Part shown: positions 21,960-29,447 of the stretch, one piece after another
Position numbering within the stretch: the stretch's first letter is position 1
How the letters are laid out: each line of letters begins with the position of its first letter
Source of the DNA: a virus
Virus record (IMG/VR): IMGVR_UViG_3300024518_002327
Coordinates: 1-35,762 of that record
Direction: 5' to 3' (one strand)
Length of the DNA stretch: 35,762 nt
Program-made: the position numbers and the translations under genes
The notes under the pieces: model-generated
Told to the model about the DNA's origin: nothing
What the model saw: the letters and a program-made list of their open reading frames with translations, nothing else
Database searches by the model: none

Positions 21960-22521
21960 CGAACAACTCGTAGAAGAGTATAAAAGATTTCATTCTGAAA
22001 ATGAAAATCATTACTGGGGTGATATGCTACGGCATAACTCCAGACAAATAGAAAAATTAATAAAGGAAACAGAATCAAAAACTTTATTAGATTATGGATG
22101 TGGCAAAGGTCTACAATATTTTGTTGATAATGAACACAAAAATTGGGGAGTTATGCCAACCTTATATGATCCCGGCATCGAGAAGTTTTCCACTCTTCCA
22201 GATAATTTATTCGATGGGGTAATCTCAACAGATGTCATGGAGCATATTCCTGAATGTGATATTCAGGAAACTTTAGGGTGGATATTTAAAAGAGCCAGAT
22301 TATTTGTGTTCTTGGCGATATCTACTAGACCCGCTGTAACTATACTGCCTAATGGAGAAAATGCACATTGCACCGTACAACCGATTGAATGGTGGCATGA
22401 GCAAATAATTAACGCTAATACTGATAATATATATGCACATTTAAAAGCATATGGTAATAGCAATGGGTACAGGATGTATAATTTGCCGCGCAAAATTTTT
22501 ATTGAACGATTAACAATATAG
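21949..22521 (+). CDS. Class I SAM-dependent methyltransferase
   Basis: A 190-residue enzyme with SAM motif I TLLDYGCGKG (45-54), YDPG at 73-76 and a DVMEHIPE post-motif at 95-102, followed by the usual core strands. It starts at TTG 21949, overlapping the DUF115 gene by 11 bases, so the two are coupled. This kind of methyltransferase occurs among fibre and glycan-modification genes. The substrate is unknown. Confidence 0.85.
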   Translation: MLLNEQLVEEYKRFHSENENHYWGDMLRHNSRQIEKLIKETESKTLLDYGCGKGLQYFVDNEHKNWGVMPTLYDPGIEKFSTLPDNLFDGVISTDVMEHIPECDIQETLGWIFKRARLFVFLAISTRPAVTILPNGENAHCTVQPIEWWHEQIINANTDNIYAHLKAYGNSNGYRMYNLPRKIFIERLTI

Positions 22522-22531
22522 GAGGTAAAAG

Positions 22532-22978
22532 ATGGCTGCTACTGCTTGGGCGTTTTATAATTCCTTTAGGGAATATATAGGCAATGGTCAGTTTGATCTA
22601 GACGGAACAGGTGTAAATTTTTATATGGCTCTTCATACTAGCGCAGCTAGTGCGAATGCAACTAATGCTGTGTTATCCACGCAGGCGTCAATTGCAAATG
22701 AAGTAGCTGCGGCGAATGGTTATGCAACCGGAGGTCTTTCTGTTTCAGCGAGAACTTGGGCTGCTGGCGCATCTGCTGGGGTATTCCGTTTTGATTCAAC
22801 AGCTGTTGTTTGGACCGCGACTGGAGGAGATATTAGTAATGTTAAATATGCTATAATATATCAGTCAGGCGGAAAGTTAGTATGTTATTCAAAACTAACC
22901 ACATCACAATTTACCCTTAGTCAGGATAACACGTTGACCGTTACTCCAAGTGCTAATGGCATTTTTGAATTAACCTAA
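22532..22978 (+). CDS. Virion structural protein, fibre-associated type, 148 residues
   Basis: GGAGG lies about 7 nt before ATG 22532. The product begins MAATAWAFYNSFREYIGNGQ, with a following FDLDGTGVNFYMAL, and later VVWTATGGDISNVKYAIIY and ANGIFEL. I recall this layout (YNSFREYIG, LHTS, VFTATGGDI..K.A.IY, asGIF.L) from small beta-rich structural proteins in many phages and prophages. It lies between a methyltransferase and a fibre gene. Its exact place in the particle is unknown. Confidence 0.7.
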   Translation: MAATAWAFYNSFREYIGNGQFDLDGTGVNFYMALHTSAASANATNAVLSTQASIANEVAAANGYATGGLSVSARTWAAGASAGVFRFDSTAVVWTATGGDISNVKYAIIYQSGGKLVCYSKLTTSQFTLSQDNTLTVTPSANGIFELT

Positions 22979-22990
22979 AGGAGGTGAATC

Positions 22991-23773
22991 ATGGGCGTAG
23001 AAACAGCTACATTTATTAGCCAACTTTCGGCTACAAATCCGCTTGGAACAGATCCAATCTCAGAGGGCGATAATCAGATTCGTCTCGTCAAAGATGTTCT
23101 GCAAAAACAATTTACTACACTTGGTGCTGCTGCAGTTACTACAACTGCTGCTGAAGTTAATGTTCTAGATGGTGTTGCTGCAGGTACAGCCAGCGCAAGC
23201 AAAGCAGTAGTGTTGGACTCTAATTCTGCTGTCAATGCAGTAAAGACTGCGGCCTTACATATAGGTGCATCTGGTTCAGAAACCGCGGTGACTGCTACTG
23301 GTGCTGAATTAAATTATGTTGATATTGCAGCTGCAGGAACTGTAGAGATTTCAAAGGCAGTTATCGCCGATGGTTCTGGAACTATTAATCATGCTGATTA
23401 TATTGTTCAGAAACCGAAGATGAAGGATTATTCAGAAGCAATAAATGCTATGGGTTCCAAAAGTGCTGCATTTGATATTGACTTAGAGGATGGAAATGTT
23501 CAATCTGTAACTGTAACTTCTGGAACATTTAATGTTGGAATAACAAATGCTCTTACTTCTAATTCAAATTCATTAACTATTATTGGAACAAATCTAGGAA
23601 CAGGAACTATTTCTTGGAAGTCCGGGGCGCACGGTGGTGGCGGAAATGCTATTAAATGGCCAGCTGGCGCTGCCCCAACTTTAACAGCATCAGGAACCGA
23701 TATTTTAACATTCACTACATTTGACGGTGGCACTCAGTGGTATGGTTTTGCTGCTGGCTTGGCAATGGCTTAA
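22991..23773 (+). CDS. Tail fibre protein, 260 residues
   Basis: The N-terminal PLGTDPISEGDNQIRLVKDVL (about 17-37) is the standard adapter region of phage tail fibres, followed by fibre repeats of the AEVNVLDG/GAELNYVD type (about 53-60 and 97-105) and a beta-rich C-terminal part. GGAGG is placed before ATG 22991. It probably forms a trimeric fibre bearing the adhesins encoded next. Confidence 0.85.
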   Translation: MGVETATFISQLSATNPLGTDPISEGDNQIRLVKDVLQKQFTTLGAAAVTTTAAEVNVLDGVAAGTASASKAVVLDSNSAVNAVKTAALHIGASGSETAVTATGAELNYVDIAAAGTVEISKAVIADGSGTINHADYIVQKPKMKDYSEAINAMGSKSAAFDIDLEDGNVQSVTVTSGTFNVGITNALTSNSNSLTIIGTNLGTGTISWKSGAHGGGGNAIKWPAGAAPTLTASGTDILTFTTFDGGTQWYGFAAGLAMA

Positions 23774-23776
23774 CCC

Positions 23777-24856
23777 ATGTCTTTAGGAGCAAATAAATCT
23801 GCTTTAATAGGTATGGGAGGAGCAGGTGGTGGTAATTATTACGGTGATGACTCTGACGGAACGGTGTCAACATCCGGGTCTGTTACATATACTGTAGCAA
23901 ACAAGGCTGGTGCCTATGATGGGGATATGGTTATTAAAAACTATACCGATCTAACAATTAATGTAGGGCATACAGTTAAACCTGATCAACCATGCAGAGG
24001 TATGTTTATGTACTGCAGTGGTGATTTAATTGTAAGTGGTGAGCTTGTAATATCAGGTCAAGGCGCGTGTGCTGATCCAACGGTATCTGGAGGATCAGAT
24101 GCTTCTGCGGTGTCAGCTACTGGAATAAGATTACCTATGTTTACTGCTAGTGGAACAGATACTCTTGCTGCAGCTGATTTTGCAGGATGTGGATCTGGCG
24201 TGGTAGGGGCAGTAGCGAATCAAGATTCAATATCTGGTGATGGAACTATTTTTACAGTTTCACGCGCAGGAGGCAGTGGTGGTACTGGTTGTTCATCTTC
24301 AGGGTGGGGATCTTGTAATACAGATTCTGGATCTGTAGGGGCAGGAACAACTGGAGGTGCTACCTTATCTTCTGGAGGCGGAGGCGGTGGTTCAGCTTGG
24401 GGCGGAGGCGCGTCTGGAACGGCTCACGGAGCCGCAGGAGCTGCCGGAACGTGCTTTAGTGGTGGAGGTGGTGGTGGTTCTGCAGCTTGCGATAACTGCT
24501 CTTGCAGTGCAACGGCTGGAAGTTTTGGTTGCGGCGGAGGCGGTTGTTCTGGTGGAGGAATTAATGGGGGAACAGGCGGAAATGGTGGCGGATTAATGTT
24601 TGTAGTTGTTAAAGGTGACGTCACTATAAACTCTGGAGGAAGTATCTCTGTTAACGGAAGCGGTGGACAATCAACCGGATCTGGAGCATTTGGTGGAGTT
24701 AGTGCAGGTGGAGGAGCAGGAGGACAACTTTTTATTCTTCACGGTGGAACATATACAAATAATGGAACTATTAATTCTGGCGGTGGATCTGGCGGATCAA
24801 AGGGTGGATCAAGTGGAGGAGCTGGAGGATTTTATCAGGTTCAGGTGAGTTCATGA
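23777..24856 (+). CDS. Glycine-rich tail adhesin 1, 359 residues
   Basis: The first 180 residues are a beta-rich domain (starting MSLGANKSALIGMGGAGGGN, with YTDLTINVG and DQPCRGMFMYCSGDL). They are followed by a Gly-rich core (about 170-275) with runs of GGGGGG, Cys-rich segments such as CDNCSCS, and a C-terminal beta/Gly part with LFILHGGTY. It aligns end to end with the second adhesin (25545-26705) outside the core. Polyglycine cores of this kind are known from phage receptor-binding adhesins such as S16 gp38, where they form a helix bundle at the fibre tip. Host receptor binding is likely. The many Cys in the core are unusual. Confidence 0.75.
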   Translation: MSLGANKSALIGMGGAGGGNYYGDDSDGTVSTSGSVTYTVANKAGAYDGDMVIKNYTDLTINVGHTVKPDQPCRGMFMYCSGDLIVSGELVISGQGACADPTVSGGSDASAVSATGIRLPMFTASGTDTLAAADFAGCGSGVVGAVANQDSISGDGTIFTVSRAGGSGGTGCSSSGWGSCNTDSGSVGAGTTGGATLSSGGGGGGSAWGGGASGTAHGAAGAAGTCFSGGGGGGSAACDNCSCSATAGSFGCGGGGCSGGGINGGTGGNGGGLMFVVVKGDVTINSGGSISVNGSGGQSTGSGAFGGVSAGGGAGGQLFILHGGTYTNNGTINSGGGSGGSKGGSSGGAGGFYQVQVSS

Positions 24857-24987
24857 ATGCAAAAGAAAAACTTGATATTTGTAAACGATGTGAGAATTAC
24901 AAATATGGATTCTGTAAACTTTGCGGATGTGCGATGGTTCTTAAAGTCAATTTAAAAGGACAGGGGTGTCCTATAGATAAATGGTGA
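24853..24987 (+). CDS. DUF6171-like Cys-rich peptide, 44 residues
   Basis: ATG 24853 overlaps the adhesin stop (ATGA). The product reads MNAKEKLDICKRCENYKYGF, then CKLCGCAM, LKGQGCPIDKW. It is a paralogue of the protein at 10491-10694, sharing CxxC...CxxCGC.M...LKG..CPI.KW. It is likely to bind zinc. Its place between two adhesin genes suggests a role in fibre assembly or in oxidative folding of the Cys-rich adhesin core, which is inference. Confidence 0.7.
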   Translation: MNAKEKLDICKRCENYKYGFCKLCGCAMVLKVNLKGQGCPIDKW

Positions 24988-24991
24988 AATT

Positions 24992-25534
24992 ATGATAACT
25001 TATGCAAAACTTAAAAATGATCAAATAGTTCAATGGCCTTATGGTCAGGGTAATTTAAGATCAGATAATCCCCATATATCTTTTCCTTCTGGGGCATTGG
25101 CTATAAAAGAGATTAGGGATTTATTTAACATAGTAGAAGTAAAACATGCTGAGATGTCAGCTACTAAGGGACACAAAGCTGTACAGGTTGGCCCGGTAAA
25201 AGAAGCTGATGGTTCTTGGGCTCAAAAGTGGGAGCTTCAGCCTAAAGAAGAAGCTGAATTAATAACTAAGGATTTTACAAATCCAGAACAACCTTCTGGA
25301 GCCGAGCTATATGATGAGCATGGTGTCGAAATTTATGTTTACATAAATGGTGGCTCTGTTTGGAAAACCGATCATTGGGAAATTAATTGGGTTAGGGAAG
25401 ATTTGCCGAATAAATTAAAAAGATTAAATGCTTATGGAGACTGGAGAGATCAGTTAGAATTTATTACTGAAAATGGATTGGAAGCATGGCAATCAAAAGT
25501 TACAGAAATAAAATCTAGATATCCAAAAGTATAG
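24992..25534 (+). CDS. Fibre-assembly-like protein, 180 residues
   Basis: The N-terminus MITYAKLKNDQIVQWPYGQG, followed by LRSDNPHISFP, resembles small phage tail-fibre-associated proteins (Y.k..ng.vv.yPy..gqLr.DNP..SFP). The remainder is mixed alpha/beta with WAQKWELQPK and DWRDQLEFI. It is found between the two glycine-rich adhesins. A chaperone-type or fibre-associated role is a reasonable but unproven call. Confidence 0.65.
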   Translation: MITYAKLKNDQIVQWPYGQGNLRSDNPHISFPSGALAIKEIRDLFNIVEVKHAEMSATKGHKAVQVGPVKEADGSWAQKWELQPKEEAELITKDFTNPEQPSGAELYDEHGVEIYVYINGGSVWKTDHWEINWVREDLPNKLKRLNAYGDWRDQLEFITENGLEAWQSKVTEIKSRYPKV

Positions 25535-25544
25535 GAGAAATAGT

Positions 25545-26705
25545 ATGCCTTTAGGAGCAAGCAAATCAGCCCTGTTTGCAATGGGTGGAGCAGGAGGAGG
25601 AAATTACTTTGGTGATGGATCCGATGGTGCAGTAACTACATCAGGTGATGTTACTCATACAGTACAAAATAAAGTTGGATCTTATGATGGAGACATGGTG
25701 GTATTAAATTATACTGATCTTGTAATCTCATCTGGAAATACAATGACTGTAGATCAACCATGCAGAGGTATTCTCCTTTATTGTAAAGGCAATCTTACTG
25801 TTACTGGAACCCTTCACATGAATCTGAAGGGAGGCTTTGCCGACCCAACAGCATCAGGTGGAAGCGATTCTGCGGCAGTAAATGCAAGCGGTCTTCAATT
25901 GGGAATGTTGACAGCTAGTGGATCTACATCTATGGATCCCGCAGCTACTTTTGCAGGAACTGGCAATGCAGCAGTATCCGCTGTTGGTAATCAGGATGCT
26001 CTTGATGGTAATGGAACTATTTTTAGTATGCCAAAATTAGGTGGAACTGGGGGAGCAGGTTGCAATCCCGGAGGCTCTGGAAATTCGAACAATGCTTGTA
26101 CAGGAACAGCAGGAACAGCTGCAAGCTCTTCTGCTGTTACTTGTTCTACAGGTGGTGGCGGAGGTGGGGGAGCTGAAACAAAATGGCAGGGAGGAAATGG
26201 CGGAGCGCAGGGAGGAAATGGCGCTGATGCTGGAGTTTTTGGTGGAGGCTCAGGAGGTGGCGGAGCTGGAGGAACCAACAGTTATGCAGGGGCTGGTAGC
26301 GCTGTCGCTTATAGTGGGGCCGGTGGAAATGGATCAGCAACTTGGTCAGCAAATGCTGGCGGCGGTGGAGGAGGAAATCCCGGAGGTACAGGAAATTCAG
26401 GATCATGGGGTAATGCTGCCAATGGAGCCGCTGGTGTTGGAGGAATAATGTGGATTGTTGTTGGAGGTGACATTTCAATCACTGGAACAGTAAGCGCTAA
26501 TGGAGGTAATGGTGGAGGCGCAACTGCTGGAGAAAGAAGGGGCGGAGGAGCAGGATCAGGAGGGGGCGCGATAATGATTCTTCATGGAGGATCATATAGT
26601 TTAGTCGGAAGTTTAACTGCAAGCGCTGGTGGTGGTGGAACTGGAGCAGGAGTTGGAGGATCTGGTGGCGCTGGATCTACCTGTATAGCTCAAGTTGAAA
26701 GCTAA
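25545..26705 (+). CDS. Glycine-rich tail adhesin 2, 386 residues
   Basis: A paralogue of the 23777-24856 protein. Residues 1-180 align nearly without gaps (start MPLGASKSALFAMGGAGGGN; LNYTDLVISSG; DQPCRGILLYC; TASGGSDSAAVNASGLQLGM). The C-terminal part also aligns (WIVVGGDISITG, IMILHGGSY). The Gly/Ala/Asn-rich core from about 180 to 300 differs and has fewer Cys. It is likely the receptor-binding tip of a second fibre or an alternative tip. GGAG precedes ATG 25545. Confidence 0.75.
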   Translation: MPLGASKSALFAMGGAGGGNYFGDGSDGAVTTSGDVTHTVQNKVGSYDGDMVVLNYTDLVISSGNTMTVDQPCRGILLYCKGNLTVTGTLHMNLKGGFADPTASGGSDSAAVNASGLQLGMLTASGSTSMDPAATFAGTGNAAVSAVGNQDALDGNGTIFSMPKLGGTGGAGCNPGGSGNSNNACTGTAGTAASSSAVTCSTGGGGGGGAETKWQGGNGGAQGGNGADAGVFGGGSGGGGAGGTNSYAGAGSAVAYSGAGGNGSATWSANAGGGGGGNPGGTGNSGSWGNAANGAAGVGGIMWIVVGGDISITGTVSANGGNGGGATAGERRGGGAGSGGGAIMILHGGSYSLVGSLTASAGGGGTGAGVGGSGGAGSTCIAQVES

Positions 26706-26711
26706 ATTATA

Positions 26712-27290
26712 GTGAATTTTATACATGAGCAGTTTGTTGAGGATGTTTCTTTAGGTGATAGGATAGCTGATTACTTTCATTCTAATCCAGAGGGAAGAGC
26801 AAAAAGGCAAGGCATCATTCAGTCGGTACATGATGATTCTAAAAAACATACAAACGATTTAATAAAGAAAAGCACTGACATGACTGTTAACAGTGACAGT
26901 CATGAAACTATCTTTGAATTTCTAAATCAGTTACAAATTGTTTTAGAAGAATATATAAAAATTTATCCTTTTTGCAATGCTTACTCTAAATTTGAATTGG
27001 AACAAGGATTTAATATTCAATATTACAAACCATATGAGGGGTACTTTTCATATCATACAGAAAGAATTGGATCTTCCCCGCTATCAAGTTCAAGGCATTT
27101 AGCATTTATGATGTATTGTAATACCATAAAGAGCAGGGGTGGAACTGAATTTATACATCAGGATTTAGTATGCAAACCAGAGCAGGGAAAGATTGTAATA
27201 TTTCCTACTGATTGGACTCATACCCATAGGGGAATAACTTCACCTGAATCAAAGATGATTGCGACAGGATGGTATGGTTATGTTGATTGA
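26712..27290 (+). CDS. 2OG-Fe(II) oxygenase 1 (phage prolyl-4-hydroxylase-like), 192 residues
   Basis: A jelly-roll dioxygenase with an H-T-E proximal motif (H115, E117, in FSYHTER), a GGTEFIHQD segment near 143-151, and a distal histidine in DWTHTHRG (H170 or H172) followed by the 2OG-binding Arg. The GTEF...P..G.IVIFP.DWTHTHRG layout is common in cyanophage 2OG oxygenases. HxE instead of HxD as the first iron pair is a permitted variant. It begins at GTG 26712. Such enzymes hydroxylate proteins, nucleic acids or small molecules; the substrate is unknown. It is the first of three tandem oxygenases. Confidence 0.85.
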   Translation: MNFIHEQFVEDVSLGDRIADYFHSNPEGRAKRQGIIQSVHDDSKKHTNDLIKKSTDMTVNSDSHETIFEFLNQLQIVLEEYIKIYPFCNAYSKFELEQGFNIQYYKPYEGYFSYHTERIGSSPLSSSRHLAFMMYCNTIKSRGGTEFIHQDLVCKPEQGKIVIFPTDWTHTHRGITSPESKMIATGWYGYVD

Positions 27291-27864
27291 GCATGAAAAT
27301 TTTATAAGCTCAGAAGACATAAAAATTATAGATAATAATGTTTTAAGTTCAGAGTTTCCTTGGTACTATGCACCATCTTCAACGTCTAGTAATTTTCCTT
27401 TCATTGCACATGTGCTTATGAAGAGGGTGGAAGAATCATCAAATAGTATTGTTTCCCCGAGTTGGTATCCGTTCTTTGAAAGGATATTATATAAGTTTTG
27501 TGACAATAATAATTTAGAAGTAACTAAGATATTAAGAGCTTCATTAAATCTTACGCATAATTGTGATTCTATTTATAGAAATGGTGACCCTCATGTGGAT
27601 TACACGTTTGATCACTCTCAGGTAGTTATGTACTTAAATGAATTTGATAATGGTGAAACACTTATATTTAATGAAAAATACGGAGAGAAGGATTTGGATA
27701 AAAGTATTTATTCATCATTAAATATGAGCGATAACTTTAGTATTAAGAATATCATAACCCCGTCTAAGGGAAAGGTTGTATGTTTTAATGGGTCTAATTT
27801 TCATACTTGTAGATGGTGTAGTGGTAGCCAAAGACGGGTAGTTTGTGTATTCTGTTTTATTTAA
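27274..27864 (+). CDS. 2OG-Fe(II) oxygenase 2, 196 residues
   Basis: Counted from ATG 27274 (AGGAT about 6 nt upstream; a TTG at 27259 is also in frame), the iron ligands are H107 and D109 in GDPHVDYT and H177 in GSNFHTCRW, with the 2OG-binding Arg at 187 or 188. The strands MYLNEFDNGETLIF and GKVVCFNG are typical. It overlaps oxygenase 1 by 17 bases. It is more diverged from the other two than expected for recent duplication, so the three probably act on different sites or substrates. Confidence 0.82.
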   Translation: MVMLIEHENFISSEDIKIIDNNVLSSEFPWYYAPSSTSSNFPFIAHVLMKRVEESSNSIVSPSWYPFFERILYKFCDNNNLEVTKILRASLNLTHNCDSIYRNGDPHVDYTFDHSQVVMYLNEFDNGETLIFNEKYGEKDLDKSIYSSLNMSDNFSIKNIITPSKGKVVCFNGSNFHTCRWCSGSQRRVVCVFCFI

Positions 27865-27865
27865 C

Positions 27866-28348
27866 ATGATTAAAGTATTTGATGATTGGTTGGATCTAAC
27901 TTTTTGCGCCTCTCTTGATGAGTATATATTGATGAATACTCCTCATAGGTACGGGCAACATGCAAATAGAGATGCGGAAGCACAGAATACTTTTTATTAT
28001 TCTGAATGTTCTTTTGATGATTTTCATATACAATATCTCAGAGAAAAAATAAAAGAATGTATTGGCGTTGGAGTTGAGTTTATAAAGGTTTTAACAAATA
28101 TTCAGTACATGGGTATGGATAGTGCGTTCCATTCTGATGACGGGGATATGACTGCAATTTATATGGTTAGTCCCACACTAGATAATAGTGGATTTTTTGA
28201 GTATAAGAATGAAGGATATCGAACTATAAATAAGGTTGAATTCAAGCAGAATAGAATGATAATCCATGATGATGTTGAACATAGAGCAAGATCTCCTGAA
28301 ACAGTTAGACCCAGAATGACTATTGCATTTCAGATGAAAATTAATTGA
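27866..28348 (+). CDS. 2OG-Fe(II) oxygenase 3, 160 residues
   Basis: Starts at ATG 27866, one base after the previous stop. Iron ligands are H89 and D91 in AFHSDDGD and H139 in DVEHRARSP, with a 2OG-binding Arg at 148 or 150 (VRPRMTIAF). The length is short but contains the full double-stranded beta-helix core. Its TGA overlaps the TTG start of the halogenase, so the halogenase is translated in step with the oxygenases. Confidence 0.8.
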   Translation: MIKVFDDWLDLTFCASLDEYILMNTPHRYGQHANRDAEAQNTFYYSECSFDDFHIQYLREKIKECIGVGVEFIKVLTNIQYMGMDSAFHSDDGDMTAIYMVSPTLDNSGFFEYKNEGYRTINKVEFKQNRMIIHDDVEHRARSPETVRPRMTIAFQMKIN

Positions 28349-29433
28349 AGATATCAATTATAGGAAAAGGAAATGCGGGATGTTTATCGGCTCTTCATTT
28401 TTCTCACTATACTAATGAAGAGATTGAGCTAGTACATGACAGCAGAATTCCAACTGAATATGTTGGTCAAGCATCTGTATTAGAGCTACCAAATTTATTA
28501 CATAATTTATTAGATGTTGATTTATATAATAACCCATTTAATGCAACTATAAAATCTGGTATATTATATGAAGGATGGGGTAAGAAGAACGATAAGATAT
28601 TTCATCCATTTTCATTTGGGGCATACGGTATACATTATGATACCAGACTTTTCCAAGATTTTATTCTTGAGAAATTAGACTCAAGAATTAGTATAGAAGA
28701 TAAAAGAGTAGAGTCTTACGACGATATAGATGCTGATTATATAATTGATTGCTCTGGGTTTAATAAGAAACATAGAAATGGTGAGTTAGCAGAGGGATAT
28801 AGTTCTTTAATTAATCCTTTGAATTCTGTTTTGCTGGCTAATATAAATGAGGAGCGATATCATCCATGGACAAGAGCGGTAGCTACTCCAGATGGTTGGT
28901 GCTTTGTTATACCTTTACATGATACAGTTTCATTAGGGTATTTATATAATTCAAATATTACCAGCAAAGAAATTGCAGAAGATAACTTTAAAGAGTTATT
29001 TGATATAGATAATGTAAAGGATAATTTTTCATTCCAATGTTTTTTAAAGGATGACCCAATAGAAGGTAGGGTTATTGCAAATGGTAATAACTTATTTTTC
29101 CTAGAGCCTTTGGAGTCAACTGCGGTACAAACATATATTGAATGGAATAGAAGCATATATGATTTTATATTTAATTGTCCGACCGCTGATGAAGTTAGCC
29201 GTCATATAAAGTCATATACTAGAAAAACTCAAAATTTTATACTATGGCATTATCTACATGGTTCAAGATATGATAGCCCCTTTTGGTCTTATGCAAAGTC
29301 TTTGAGAATAGAAGATCCTGAATTTTATAAATTCACAAATCTTACAAAAGATAATAAAAAAGAAATGTACGCTCAATGGGAAAATAACAGTTTCAAGATA
29401 TGGAAGAATGGAGCTGTAAGTAGCTTTAACTAA
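28345..29433 (+). CDS. Flavin-dependent tryptophan-halogenase-family enzyme, 362 residues
   Basis: The FAD-binding GKGNAGCL (7-14) is the GxGxxG motif. NATIKSGILYEGW (66-78) aligns with the region of tryptophan halogenases holding the catalytic lysine (PrnA K79), here K70. GWCFVIP (184-190) corresponds to the GWxWxIP signature with Phe replacing the second Trp, and EPLEST (254-259) matches the conserved Glu/Ser pair near the active site. Full-length tryptophan halogenases have over 500 residues, so this is a compact form. A cyanophage halogenase of this superfamily (VirX1) has been shown to be active on varied substrates. The start is TTG 28345, overlapping oxygenase 3. A Trp-repeat protein is encoded 14 bases downstream and may be the substrate. 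Confidence 0.85.
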   Translation: MKISIIGKGNAGCLSALHFSHYTNEEIELVHDSRIPTEYVGQASVLELPNLLHNLLDVDLYNNPFNATIKSGILYEGWGKKNDKIFHPFSFGAYGIHYDTRLFQDFILEKLDSRISIEDKRVESYDDIDADYIIDCSGFNKKHRNGELAEGYSSLINPLNSVLLANINEERYHPWTRAVATPDGWCFVIPLHDTVSLGYLYNSNITSKEIAEDNFKELFDIDNVKDNFSFQCFLKDDPIEGRVIANGNNLFFLEPLESTAVQTYIEWNRSIYDFIFNCPTADEVSRHIKSYTRKTQNFILWHYLHGSRYDSPFWSYAKSLRIEDPEFYKFTNLTKDNKKEMYAQWENNSFKIWKNGAVSSFN

Positions 29434-29447
29434 CTATAGGATTCAAA

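Noticed and set aside
24424-24624. Proline-rich minus-strand frames here and at 25991-26278
   Set aside because: They are complements of Gly-rich codons in the two adhesin genes.
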